Shown here: positions 44,297 to 62,793 of the stretch, piece after piece
Numbering within the stretch: position 1 is the first letter of the stretch
How the letters are laid out: every line of letters begins with the position of its first letter
Assembly (NCBI GenBank): GCA_015227615.1
Contig: JAALGZ010000003.1
Location: forward strand, 1,674,001-1,738,000
Source: Labyrinthula sp. Ha
Taxonomy: Eukaryota > Sar > Bigyra > Labyrinthulida > Labyrinthulaceae
Length of the DNA: 64,000 bases
Direction of reading: 5' to 3'
Notes under the pieces: model-generated
Database searches by the model: none
Told to the model about the DNA's origin: nothing
Seen by the model: the letters and a program-made list of their open reading frames with translations, nothing else
Position numbers and translations under genes: made by a program

Positions 44297-47200
44297 TATT
44301 AATGTGTTTGCACTATCTCCAATATTATTATTCTCCTAATCTCGAATTAGCGTAGAACTTATACCAAGTTAGAAAAAAGTCTGGATATGAAAAAAGGAGT
44401 AATATAATTAAAACTTATACAACTTGAAGATATCAAATTAATGAACAGAAAGAGTACTCTTGGCTAAGAAATAAGAAAGGTTAAATATATTTAAGATGAA
44501 CAACAAGTTTTTCTGAGTCTGCCAAAACAAACTTTGAAGAAAAGGAAAATAACACCCATAAACTCTATAATTTCAATAGTCTAAGTAATTTTTCTCATTA
44601 TTCAATATCTAAATGGGAGGGTTCGTTTTTTATTATTGAACTTTTACTTGTACATGTTGATATCAACTCAACCACAAGGTGGAGAACATCTGGAGTTCAA
44701 GAAATATTAAAAAAAAACTAGGAGCTATAAGTTGAATGATACCTCTGTCTTTTAATAAGTGATTGATGTATACTAGCCTAGTATATCGGGAAAATAGTCT
44801 ATATATATTTATATACTTCAAATTCAAATCATGAACAAAATTTTCTAGAATTTTAGAAGCGAACTGTAATACCCTAATAGCCTGAATTTCACATGTATGG
44901 AGTTAATTACCATACTTATGAAGCATCATGGCCAAAAATATAGTTAAGGTTCCCTCCATAGTATATTTAGATCATCTTTACGAGGTGTGTTTCTTACACT
45001 AGTTATGATGAGAAACAGTATTAAACGCATGTGTTTCTTAGCAGGAAACTGTTTAGGTGGAAGCTTTTATATTTGGAAATATTGCTTTTACAGACATCAG
45101 TAAAGAATATTGAAAACTACACATCTTAACTGGTTAGACTAAAGGGCTTTATATAGCTGTTTTACTTAATAAGAATGTTTTTGTTAAGCATTTACTATCT
45201 ATAAGCTAATACACTGATACATGCCTCGTATACATACAAGGCAGAACCTTTAGATTTTGGATCGGAGTAACATCTATGGCTATTATTAGTATGGAAGTTT
45301 AGTTACTACTTAGCGATCCCTTACATGGCTATCAAGACCTTAACTAGAAAAAGGTGAGTAAGGCAAGCAATTTTCCCTTTATATAATTCATATTGGTTGC
45401 TTCTATACATGGCAAAATTCAACTTTGCCTACCGAGGCCAAAATAAAGTTATTGTATCTAAGCATTTTTGTCGGTTTTATACGACTGTTTTTTCTATGTT
45501 TAGGGTAAATAAATAATCAAATTGAACTCAATAAATTTGTAACAACAAGGTATCATATTTCAGTATCCAGAATTTCTACAGAAAAGATGGAAACACAGGA
45601 GGTGTAAAATTTAAGACTTGAGTTTAGTCACCGGTGTAAGTGAAAGGTAAACAGTTTCATTCTATTTGTATGACAACAATATATCTGTTATGCAAGTTAA
45701 TCACCCTTCACTATGTAGGGGTGACATAAATAATAAATGAAGAAGAGTTAGTTATAGTAATACCTGTAGTCAATTTCAAATTCCTCAAAGAGTACCAGAG
45801 TATGGACAGTTGGTTGTTGTAATGCTATGAGGTAAGAAACTAAGTATCCTAGATAAGAAGATCTATATCGCTCAAAATGTGTTCAATTCTGTCTTAGCTG
45901 AAGAATACTTTCATAGATTAAAGACATAGCTTTTACATTTTTTTTGAAAAGTCAAAGAAAACGATAAGTTTGAATGGAACAGAAATTTAAGCGACTGGTG
46001 AGTTTTGCATGAAGTCTAATTAACTCTAAAGAAAATCTATTCTTCAAGCTTAAAGCAATAGGTCTATTGGTACTACAAATATTGGTGCATCCTTTAAAAG
46101 TTGGCGGAGGAAATCTATGTCAGTTTTTGTTACAACTTTGCCCAAAGATTATCAAACACTGAGGTGTGTCATTATCAAAAGGGTAACCTAGGAGTGCTCC
46201 AATAGATTTTTCTGGTGCTCGGTTTGCTGAATAGATCTGATAGAATGGAATATTCTGTTTAGGATTATTTAATTCACTATTAAAGGTTATGACAAACTAT
46301 GTTTGCCTAAAAATTTTTCGAACAACAGAATCTGACTTTTTCCTTTATTATACTTTCCATGTCTCAAAGAATAGACTCCAAGCTCTGAAGACCGAGAGGA
46401 GCGACATCAAATTTTGTAATATACCTATTGAGTATCAATATTTGCGTGGAAATAAACTTTGAAGATTTAAGTCTAGTCATTACAACGTCTTTTCGTTTTC
46501 ATAACTTTTGTTAATGCTTGGACACCAAAGTAGTATTCACAACAATTTATCTTGCATTGCGGCGCTATCTAAAAGGAAGACGGGGTCTCCACATAAGGAA
46601 ATTAGGAATTCCTTACCTAAATCAAGTATTTCTTAGATGGTCTTGTTGACATGTGGAACACCCTGGGTACTTAATCCCCCAAGTATGTAAGTCTTTGTGC
46701 ACTTTAAATGTTATATAGGCCTATAATAAGCGGTATCTCTGTATTTTAACTCTTATCCAGACCTTGTTGTTGCTCTTTGTATTCACTCAAATATTAACTT
46801 GTTATTATCTTTTTCCGTTGGTTTTTCCTCAATTGATTCTCACTATGGCCAATCCTGGCATATTCTTTATCCAATAATATGCTATATATCTAACCAATCA
46901 TATCACTACCTATCAATGAAATACAAACCTCATAATAATACACATGTAGGGGAATCATACCCACCTACTAGTTTGTTACATAGAAGTAGAGTGTCTTACT
47001 ATTCTATGGGTATAAACGCTGTCGAACCAAACAGAAAGTCAAAACGTCAGTAACCGAACTTCTTTGTCATAAATGATGTACCTCTTTTTTTGGTGGACTT
47101 CTCCAGCTAGAGTCTTGAAAAAGAAAATTTCCATTTCAGTTACGTAAGTTTTGTTCAATTGCTCCATTCTATACAGTGCTGCAAGTTTAACAGTATATCG

Positions 47201-47511
47201 CACTGATGCTATCTGCAAGGACAGAGGCTCTTCTTATCGAGGTTTTTTCCATTTCAATTCAATCACTACTAAGTGTTATGTTGGTTATTCAATTCAGTTG
47301 ATTCCTTATGCTTTAACTATTATCTTTTCTGCATGTTTATATCTGATTCATTTTCTTACTCAACTTTAACGATGTGTTTCGATTCATATTCTTTTAGGTA
47401 TTTGTTCTTCACAACTTAATGTTCCTTGGGAGACACCAGAGTCTAACCCATAATCACGCGATTATTCATTGAGAGCTTGTCCACTCCGGAGGGTCTTTAC
47501 TAAAGGTTTTT
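44297..47511. other. Gene-free AT-rich stretch (3.2 kb)
   Basis: No supported gene. The minus strand around 46130-46330 has a few protein-like frames of 20-30 residues, too short to assign. Confidence 0.45.
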
Positions 47512-49368
47512 ATGGTTTTAGAAATAATTAAAGAGCCATATTGCCACGTCATCCTATTTCAAACAGAAGAAGAATCCCCGAATAAAGTATCTAAAATGTT
47601 GAATTCGCTCTTCTGTAAAAGCAACAGACTCAAGATTCTAGCAGCCGTGTGCACATCAAGTTCTCTTTCACAGTTTCCTGTTAAAAATGAATCCTTGGAG
47701 AATCCAGAAAAGGAATCACCTGAAAAGGAAGTTAAACGAGCTCCTTCTGCTAAGAGAAAATATAAAAGAAGAGAGACCCTAAATTTGGCGAACCTTAAAG
47801 ATAACAACGAGAAAAATCGTTTATTGGAACGTTCACTTGGACTGTCCAGGTTTGAAAAGAACAAACAACTGCACTATTATGATTACCTAGTGATTGGAGG
47901 TGGGACGACGGCATCAGCAGCAGTTCAGTTGCTCCGCTCAGAGGATCCAGAAGCTAAGATTCTTATCGTTGGTAAAATGGAAAGAATAGCAGCTCCGGAT
48001 ATAACTGAGGAAAATAATACCCAACTTAAACCAGAGTTTCATGGTATTTTTGATAGATGGAGAAGACCGCATACAAGTCATCTTGCCGAGATGGCAAAAG
48101 GAAAAAACACGGATGCATTAGTTTGTGATGATTTTGATTCAGTAAGGATAGATCCTGTAAAGCATATTGTACAGATTGGTATAATTGGGCTTGGTCATCG
48201 GGTTAAGTATGGGAGTTGTTTGGTTGCGCCAGCTGGAAATGTGAGACCCCAATATTTACTTGATCCAAGTTGTCATTATTCTCTTAGAGAGCACATGAAT
48301 ATGTCCTTAAGTAAAAGAGATTTCAAGGACTTAGAGGAACAAATACTAGGTCCTCAAATTGATTTGAACAAATATGTGACAAAAGAGAAAAAGGTTATTC
48401 TGGTTGTGGGCGGTGGCTTTGTTGGAACAGAAGTTGCAGCGTCTTTGGCTGCTCTCAGATCTCAAATGTCAGAAGCCAGGAAAAAGTTAATCGAAATCGA
48501 AATTCATCAGGTATACTTTGAGCAATACAATCTATCGAATTATTTTCCAAGCTATCTTGCAAAGTACATTACACGGCATTTACAGAGCCAAGGAGTTATT
48601 TCTCACCCTTTGAGGCTAATTAGTGATGTAAAGAAGCTGGAATTCAGAAATATGAATGCCGAAGTGACTAAAACCAGAGCCCAAGCTATATTTCTAAATA
48701 ACAATACGAATGAAAAGGAAGAGTTGCCGGTGGATCAGTTGGTGCTCGCGTCAACAAGGGTTGATCCTGTTAGTGTTATAGGCGAGAATTCTGGTCTTGA
48801 GGTAGATAAGAATAATGGCGGTATTGTTGCAAATCGAGATCTAGAAGCATATAGAGACCTCTTCGTAGCAGGAACCAGTGTATCATTTTTCAGCGAAGTA
48901 TCAGGCAGAACACGAACTTCTGTGTATGATCACGCTATGAATTCAGGTTTACAGGCAGCAAGAAATATGCTGGGTATTTTCCTTTCTTTTTTTTAGTTTG
49001 TAGCGGTTCGAGGTTTAAAGCATAAGGAGGTCGAAAGATACGATCACCTACCATCTTTTGAATCTGTTGTCGGTCCTCGGTTGAAGTTTAATTGCGTAGG
49101 TGAAGTTGATTCACGATTAAAAACGGTTGGAGTGTGGCTGGCTAGACGCGACAATAAGACATTGAAGCCACTTGAAGTAGCCTCGTATAACCGGGGAGTT
49201 GTATATTATATCAGGGATAATCGAATTGTTGGGATTGTGTGTGTTAATGCACCTGAACTACTGCAGACAGCTCGGAAAGTATTATTTAAGCAGTATAGTG
49301 TAAATGACCTGAAGCATAGAATTCGATTGGGTCCGGACTCATGGTTAAGAGTTCATGAGACCAACTAA
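47512..49368 (+). CDS. AIFM1: Apoptosis-inducing-factor-like protein, divergent FAD motifs
   Basis: Exons 47512-48973 and 49004-49368 around a 30-nt intron give 608 aa, close to human AIF (613). Met29 (47596) is a likely true start because it begins a mitochondrial-type presequence (MLNSLFCKSNRLKILAAV). A Lys/Arg-rich patch (about 75-88) precedes the FAD-type Rossmann fold DYLVIGGGTTAS (124-135). The NAD-type fold is VILVVGGGFVGTEVAASL (about 295-312). The late flavoprotein motif is LFVAGTSVSFF (450-460), then YDHAMNSGLQAARNML. The second exon holds the AIF C-terminal domain (GVVYYIRDNRIVGIV). The usual ATGG motif reads APAG and the usual VAGD reads VAGT, and no PPLSK motif is seen. FAD binding and oxidoreductase activity may therefore be reduced or lost. 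In other eukaryotes AIF supports respiratory-complex import from the intermembrane space. Confidence 0.82.
48974..49003 (+). other. 30-nt intron in the AIF-like gene
   Basis: GTATTTTCC...TTTGTAG. Removal keeps the frame (phase 1) and joins AARNML to VRGLKHKEVERYDHLPSF, matching AIF layout. The earlier AG at 48996 leads to a stop, so the acceptor at 49003 is preferred. Confidence 0.82.
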
Positions 49369-54617
<5,249 letters not shown>

Positions 54618-57600
54618 GTCAATTAGCTCTAGTGTAATATAGTTATTAAAACAGACAGTTTTGTCTGAACTGCATGTTATATCGCAGGTCTACAGCGATG
54701 TCGTATCTTAAACTTAAACTCTATAGCGAAAGTTTATGCGAATCGATATATCTTCAACTAACACGTTGATAAACTAGTTTGTACTCCAGTAAATATGGGA
54801 GAATTACAAAAGTTAGTTTCAAAGCTAATATACGGAGCTTCACTGTAACGTAAAAAAAACGTATCTTTTTCCTTGTGTTTTTCTTGTTGTAACTAAAAGA
54901 TAGTCAACCTCATTTTTCTGCTTTTACAATAGAGTTTCAACGCAAAAAGACTTCGTTCACTCTTCTATTCCGATTGAAAAACCATATCTTTTCTTTGGAA
55001 ATAAAAACTAAACTATAATCTGCATAGTTATCAGAGCAAAACACCATTAAATAGTAGGAGAAACTTCTCTTTCATTTAGTGATATTTTGTTTTGAGTTTA
55101 GTTTAGCTCGCTGACCAGTAGCTGACGTCTATTATTCTTTTTCTAATTCCTCTGCGTTAATAAAGTGCCGATCTGCTTCTACGTTCTTAATTTATAAATA
55201 GCGCAAAGTATATTTAAATAATGTTATCTTCATTTCTCCCTTACTTAAAAACAAATATATTTTCTGGTTATTTTCTTTATCTGCTCGGAATGAACTATCA
55301 AGCAGTCAGAAACTTCAAGAGAAGAGAAGGAAATTGAAAAAATATTTTATGCTCTTAACTGAGTCAATTCAGGCTACCTCTAGTGACCTATAAGTCGATC
55401 TAAAAACTAATTACTCAAAAGAAGTGTCTCCAAGAACTAACGAAGTCCTTAAATACTTTCTAGAAGTCTACAATGTAATTTGATTTTATAACTCTAAGCC
55501 TTGATATTGTGAACGTATCCTTTTGATCTTATTGTTTGCCTTGCTGTAAGCTTTGCTCTTTTGTTATTGTTATGACTTATATAATGTTATAAGATTGGTT
55601 ATGTCTTAATTGCTAAGAATATCTAACTACTATTATTACTATACTATTTGATACTGTTATGATACTCAATGACCGATTGAACATAAATAACTCGATGACA
55701 AGTATGTCTAACTCTGCTTCCTGAAGTATCTGCAGATTAATTCGAACAGTATTTTTAGTTTCTTTTCACATAAATACGGATTAGCCATTTAAGAAACATA
55801 TTTGATGTTGACTGGTGTAGACTCTTACAAAGTTCCGCTCTTCAATGTTGATTTTCCAAGGGAAGAAATTTCAAGAGAGACCCAACTCAAGATGGTTCAA
55901 GAAAAATTAACAGGTTTATTCTATTGAGAAACTAATAGATTTGGTAGATAAATATATTTAAAGGATGGGATTTAATCCTAGGTTGAGAGCTTAATTACGA
56001 TATCTGGATACTGGTTCTTGTGAAATTGATAAATGTTATGAATAATACTATTGAGATTAGAGAAGCTATTTTCAATATCTAATGATCTATAAACAAATAC
56101 AAAAGTGAAGCTTAAACCATGAAGAGAGATCAAAAACTAAATAATGCACCATTGCCAAATTATTTTATTCTAACTTGGATAAGAATTTTATTATAATGTC
56201 AAGGGCTATCTTCGTTGCTACAAGTTCTCCCTGTTATACTTAATTTCAATGAAACTTTGAAAATTTTCCCCAGATTAGAGCGCTAAGCACATGAAGTTAA
56301 AGTTCTTAAAATAAGAATTATAAAAACATGCGTCTAACCATTAATTGCACACTAATTAAGAAAATTGTCATAAAAACTCTGTTACAATCATAATTCGTTT
56401 TAAATGTTTGACAGATTAAATATAATAGAACTAAAGTTAATGTAAACTTGTGAACTGAAAGCTAAGAGAAAGCATAAAAAAAGCTTATGATTCTGAAAAA
56501 ATTATGCGCTTCAAGCTAAACCTGTTATTAAGTTGTTCTACGAGTAACATACCAGTTGTTCAGTACTACTCATCAACTGAAACAAAAGTAAAGTCAACAA
56601 ATATCCCAATATATGCACTGCTTTTCAAGAAATGTGATTGTTGCAACATTCCTTTACTGCTGCCTTAGCTTCGAATGCTGCATCATATACACTTTTCTTC
56701 TCACGGCATATATTTTTCTATATTTCCATGGATGATTCTTACTCTCTTGACTCAGGAGTTAATAATTTTTCCGTCTTAAGCACTTACACTACTCATTCCA
56801 AATTATATTCGCTTTTTTTTTTATCATTAAAGTTTTCAGGAACTTAGTTCTCTCGCGGCTCCAGATCAATTGCAAATCTCAGCTATGTAAATTTACATTT
56901 AATGCACCTTTGTACTTCTTGAATACCCACGATGCTCACATAGAATTTATATAGGTTGAAAGTAATTCTACTCCGATGGGAATGCCTTGATCTGATACTT
57001 CAGCTGAATATATTTCTCATCCCAAAGTCTCTATCTCTACAAAACGTTCTCTAATCTACTCTTCCAAACCATTTCCTGTGTTGAATTACTCGCCGCCATT
57101 TAAAACAAGTTTTTTTGATGAATGAGACAGTTATCCTTTGTCTGGATTAACTAAGAAAACTTTCTTCAGTTTTATTTTCTATACTGCTTTACTTGCCCAA
57201 TTATTTCTGTCTATAGCTCAGCAATCTGTTTGAATATGCCTACAAATCAAACCCTAACTACAAGAATATGAACATGTTAGTCTTCACAATTACTTCACCT
57301 TTTTTTATTTAGCTTTTCTGCGAATTTGAACTTCTGTTTATAGCTAATAATACTTCTTTTTTCAATCCGCATTGACGTCATATGATGAGTATTAACTATC
57401 TAATATCTACCAGAAAAAAAAATCCCAGCTTTCCCATATTTTTTCGCTCCTAGATTGCTTGAGGTTTCAATTATTTTTAAACAACAAATATACGTGGTAT
57501 GAACATGGAATAGTTCTTATGTGCGGTCTCATGCCCTTAATCTTGTTTCTTAGTTTATCTAGCTACAGAGCAAGATTCCAAGTGGCTTAAAACAAGAATG

Positions 57601-58269
57601 ATCAAACTGAAAAATAAGGCAGTTTAGAAAAGACCATTATATTAATAAAAATTGTTCTCCAACCTTACTTTTGTGCTAGATCTAATGTTTTCTAAATATC
57701 TAGATACTTAGTTATTTTTATATATCTGGTAATCAGTATCAAACCATTGTGCTTTCGCAATTCTAAGAAACTAATTTCACTACAAGTACGTTCTTGAACG
57801 GGAAATTACCTGTTTTCACGAGTTAATAGTACTCGAAGAAAACTTAGTGTTAATACTTCTCTATAAAGAGCTCTGGCTCAGTTTTTTTAGATCAGTAAAA
57901 CGTTTGATTAAACCTATTTAGTCCCAAAAGGAATTCTTTATAGCTAAGTAAAATAATGCAAGGATCTAACTATGTTGTGATAACTTTCTTACCTCAAATT
58001 AGCTAAGACCTTTAAGTTGAATGGCAAGAAGTATGATTCCGCAATTGGAAATAGTACTTTGAACAAAAAACTTGTATACATTCGAAACTCTTATAAAGTT
58101 ATATAAGAAAAAGAAGTAGATTTCTTTGGAACTAAGTGCATTGGAAATGTTCGGCATATCAGACTCTTGAAAACTAAATTATACAGCACAGTGCTTTCTA
58201 TGAAGAATATGCTATATTCTATCATGTATTGTAGGGATTCTTAACACTTCAAAAGATCTCACTCATCAA
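54618..58269. other. Gene-free AT-rich stretch (3.7 kb)
   Basis: No supported feature on either strand. Confidence 0.45.
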
Positions 58270-58545
58270 TTGGTCACATATGATAATAACAAAAAATCCT
58301 TTCTAAATTTAACCACGACAAGTAGCAAGAAAATTTTTCTACTAGAGGTTAATTCTAATAAGAAAGACTCGTGCGAGATACTGGGGAGACCGGTTTGCTA
58401 TGGGTTTAACAGGTTTATCTACGGCGTATATTCGTGTAATCTAATATTGTCACTTGGTGTTTCGTTTGGCTATACTGTTTCTATTTTCAAAGGAAAGTTA
58501 AAAAACTTTCTTAGGCTAATTAAAATGAAATTGAGTAGGTCATGA
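58270..58545 (+). CDS. Doubtful small reading frame, 91 aa
   Basis: No ATG at the 5' end of this open stretch; an alternative start would be needed. Composition is protein-like (NSNKKDSCEILGRPVCYGFN, then a hydrophobic stretch and a basic tail). It may be an exon, a remnant, or chance. Confidence 0.2.
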   Translation: MVTYDNNKKSFLNLTTTSSKKIFLLEVNSNKKDSCEILGRPVCYGFNRFIYGVYSCNLILSLGVSFGYTVSIFKGKLKNFLRLIKMKLSRS

Positions 58546-58726
58546 AACTAATCAGCAAGCTTTTTATATCTTTGCAGGGTAGTGCGACTTAGCCTCTAAT
58601 TCTTCTCCTAAAAAGGGAAAGCTTATGTTTAGCGCCTATTGGTTCTCATTCAAATTCTAGTTGCATTATTCGGAATACGCTTTGATAACTCTTACTTGTA
58701 ATGCTTTTTTTCATATCTAATTAGGC

Positions 58727-58924
58727 ATGTTTCTCTCAAAATTTAGGAAATGGTCTCGGTTGCTCAGGTTGCATAAACCCAAGCCACAGAAACCCAAAAT
58801 ACCCCTTTCTCTACGGTCTACGAGTTTGAATCATGTGCCGATAAGTTCCTTCAATTTTCTTGATGAACAATATACCCAAAGTAACTTCTATGATGAAAAC
58901 ATAATGGATATTTTAATATCTTAA
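58727..58924 (+). CDS. Possible small basic protein, 65 aa
   Basis: ATG at 58727. Basic, proline-rich N-terminal half (KFRKWSRLLRLHKPKPQKPK) and an acidic C-terminus (FLDEQYTQSNFYDENIM). Codon use is richer in C and G than the flanks. No family recognised and no neighbouring support. Confidence 0.28.
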   Translation: MFLSKFRKWSRLLRLHKPKPQKPKIPLSLRSTSLNHVPISSFNFLDEQYTQSNFYDENIMDILIS

Positions 58925-59569
58925 CTTTAACAATACTTAGAATTATTGAACCTTAGAATTGCCTTGAATAAAAAAAAAGAGTGTTTCTCCAGGAAACAAA
59001 AATATTAATCACTTTATCAATAGTGACAACACGAATTAATCTGAGAGAGTCACCTCCTGAGCTCACATCTTTAATAAGCTTATAAGAAGAGTTCAAGTCA
59101 TTATTGCAGTATGTGAAACATAAGTATTAAGGTGGAGTCAACAAATATGAAAATAACATCTTCATAACATACATAACAGACAGCATTCCTAACTATTTAA
59201 ATAGACAAGACCGGTCTATAGGCATGCCATGTTGTTCTTTCGGTATATTTGAATTTTTTTCTTTGTTCTGAATTTAGGTTATTGGCGTAAAGGAATTTTG
59301 AGAAATCATTAGCAGGGTGCTCAATGTAACAGGGAGCTTGTATATTGGTATTAAATGAGAAATATGAAAGAATTCTGTGATCTTTGATAGAAGTAGAAGA
59401 CTAGAAGAACAACAACCTATTTTCAAAAGAAAGTCAAAGGAAACCATATTAGAATACTATAGTTATAAAACAATTGTATATGCAGGAAGTCCGTAATGAC
59501 GGTGGTGGTTTCATGAATTGTATTGTGATAAAGGTCTCAATTGTTTGGTTCACGGGAATCTCAGTTAAT

Positions 59570-61546
59570 CAAGTAAGGAGTATCGAACGAGAGCAAAATC
59601 AAGCAAGTTAATCTCGAAAATTGCAAGAGATATACGAGGAATGATTGGAAAAATACCCAGATATCCTATGTCTTGAAATGAGATACCAATACTCATACAA
59701 AATATATTTCAAGAAGTACCGACTCTTGAATCATAAAATATCATTCTACATATTTGATAAATGCGAAGAATTTTTGACAGAATAAAATTTGTTCAGAGTC
59801 AAATCAAGGTGATGAGAGCAAAGAGTTTATACAAATGAGTGAAAGCAGTGATATGAGCTACTATTTATTTAAAAGATGGGGTGATGTAGCTATATCTCTT
59901 AAGGATGACATGAATCAAACATTCTCTCACCATGATGAGAACATGAAAACGAAATAGTTTGCTGGACCGTCACACTTTACAATAGAGGGAACCTAAATTT
60001 TATTTCTTCTTCCATAAGAAACTCTTGAAATTCTATACAGAGATTGACAGTTTGAGTAAATATTGTTTTATGGTTCTTTGTTTATACAAGGAATTTAATA
60101 TGAGTGTGATAGTTTTTTGGAGAAATTCATGGGTAGAGATTACGAGAGTTCAAAAAATCATAAAGCATGTTTGTGTTATGAGTAGAAAGGATCCTTATTT
60201 TTTCGGTCAAGTTTCAATAAGCTCGCGACTTACCAAATTATATTAACAGATTCTACCACTTCAGTGAGTCATAGCTTCACTAATTCAGCAGTTTATAAAG
60301 ATAAGCTATACAGTTAATTCACAGAGATCGAAATCAAAAGTGTTTCGGGTTAGTTTGGATTATGATACATACCCAGTATTAAAACCGGTTATTACTGAAA
60401 GAAAGAACTGGTGTAAGTTTATTGTCGCTGCTTTCCCAGAGTTGGAGAAAATTACATTTCTAAATATCTCTGAGTCGTGTAACAAATGTATGATGGAAGC
60501 TTATACTAGCAGAATAGCAATATTACGTCAGCATCTTAGAACTATTGAATGTTTTCTTCTTCAGATGCACTTTAAGAATGACTTTTCCAGCAATTATCAC
60601 GTAGCTTTCTTGCAGCCAGTGAAGATCTTACATATGGATAAAGTTTACCATAAGGGTTTTTCAACAACATCTAGATGGAAGTCTTATTATTTTACCTCGA
60701 GGAAATTATATCTCAACTGTTGGGTTTTCTAGTCACAAATTGGTATTTACTTCGAGCAAACAGTTTCTAATCTATAGTTTATTCCCTTCACGGGGATGAA
60801 CAGAAACGTGTACAAATTCCTATTGCCACACATTTTTGCATCTTTTTTTCTTCAAAGCTTGAACCGATCTATAAGAGCCTTCCTGGTAGCAGAGTTACGG
60901 CAAAAGAGAAGATTTTTTCATTTTGCGCAGATACTTTATGATCAGCAATGCAAAGGGCATATTTGTCTGGTACTTTTTTAAATTTGAATTTTAATGGTGA
61001 ACCAGTTGGACTTGGTGCTTTGGATGTCGATTTTTATGTTTTCTGGCCTGTACTTTCTGACATAAAAATCTCATCTAAAGTGGAACAAAGTAAGTCTCCA
61101 AAGATTAATGTTCAAGACAAGTCAAAAGAGTTCATGATTATTCTAAAAAATACTACTAAGCTTTTGCTTGGAATGAGATAAAGTATATTGAGGTAGATGC
61201 TGCTGAATTTCCTTTTTTTTGTTGCTCATCGACTCAGGAAAAGAAAGAAACCGTTGAATTAATTATTTGTGAGTAGGTTGGAGGCTATAAAATAATCCCA
61301 CGAGCAAAGTTCGACTACGCTTTGGAAATGTTTGGGGTTAATTTCGATAGTTTTGTAAAGTTTGATTTGTATTATGTAGCCAGCAAGAAAATGGAAAAAT
61401 GCGAGCGCATCTTGATCAGAACCCCTAGTACTTTGGGTGTACCATTATTTAAACATTTGGATGATGGAAAAAATGTAAATGCAAATACAGATATTGCTAT
61501 CGACCAAAAAAAAGAAAAATTTAATCGAAACCCTCTCTTTGGTTAG
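59570..61546 (+). pseudogene. Decayed unidentified gene
   Basis: A run of plus-strand coding fragments in changing frames. The pieces are a Lys/Arg-rich start with KLISKIARDIRGMIGKI; 60340-60732 with YPVLKPVITERKNWCKFIVA and NISESCNKCMMEAYTSR; a shifted continuation with GNYISTVGFSSHKLVFTSSK after about 60710; 60948-61181 with GEPVGLGALDVDFYVFWPVL; and 61322-61546 with FDLYYVASKKMEKCERI. At least four frame changes or stops separate them. No domain recognised. The order and spacing suggest one former gene of about 600 codons. Confidence 0.4.
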
Positions 61547-62793
61547 AGCTGTCTTATTCATAAGGGAAACGGAAGATAATGCTACCTGGTAACAGGTGGC
61601 CAAGCTTATATGCTAAGTTATGGCTTGAGCTTAATCTCCAAAAGAATAATATTTATTTTTACTTTTTTTGCAGATAACTCAATTTTCTTGTTTCAGTTAA
61701 AGTAATCCATTTGTTACAAGTCTCATCCTAAGGGTACTATAAACAGTAGGCTGAAAAATGTCAATTTCGATTTAGCTCAAGTGCCTACAGGGGAATGTTG
61801 TGTCTCTGTAGCTGTTTACATACTCTTATATACTTTATTGTTATTTATATTGTCGCATGCTATAACTAGCTTGGATGTTTCTGTTTATTGTTTTATATTA
61901 AAGAGATAAAAAGAACAAGTCGTAAGTTCAAGATTTTATTTTGATTATTTAAGTTCTAATATAAGAAAAGGGACTTTCTATTTTTTAAAAATATAACGCT
62001 CTTTGCATTGGTTAGTTTGATAATTAAGTATCAACTGGATTTATTCTCCAAGATATATTTTAGAGAAAATATTTTTTTAGCTGGTGAAAAAGAGAAACGG
62101 AAAGGTACGAAACAAATTATATTTGTAGATTGAAAAGGTGATACTGTTTAAAAGTTCAAGGTTATTTCAAACTAAACCGTGTTTGGTATTACAGGTAAAA
62201 AGTACAGAATTGGTAATTAGTATGACCACTTCAAGATAAAAAGTCCTTCAAAGTATGTTTTACACTTTAAGCCGAAGAATTCTTTTTCAAATCATGGGAA
62301 TAAACTAATACATAATTGATAACTTAGTTCAAAAGAAGTGTCAAGAAATAAAAGTGATTTTTTTATTTTGTGTGCTATATCATTTTTAAGTTTTACAGAT
62401 ACAGCAGAATAATACTTGAGTTTCAAAGAGTATAATATTCTTTTCTGTTGACAAAAGTTATTTTTTTGTTTATTCTTTGGCTTCTATGCTTTACACACTG
62501 TATATAACTAAAGAAGTTTTTAATAATTTAATATTATCAATATATTCTGAATTATTCTTTTCTTCCAACAAATATTCTCCTCAGTTCTGATAATTTGGAA
62601 CTGTTAAGTGTAAAAAAAACTATGTTTCTGGATTTTAAGAACAATATATAAGAATATTATCAAAAACGAATTACAACTCTATTATTTATATTTAATAATT
62701 AGAACTTTTTCTCGCATTGATACTATTAAAAAAATCTTATTCTCAACCTAGAAAACAAGTTTAGTGTAACTATTGTGCAACTGTGAAAAAAAA
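61547..62793. other. Gene-free AT-rich stretch
   Basis: No supported feature; 3' flank of the Roco gene on its right side. Confidence 0.45.
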
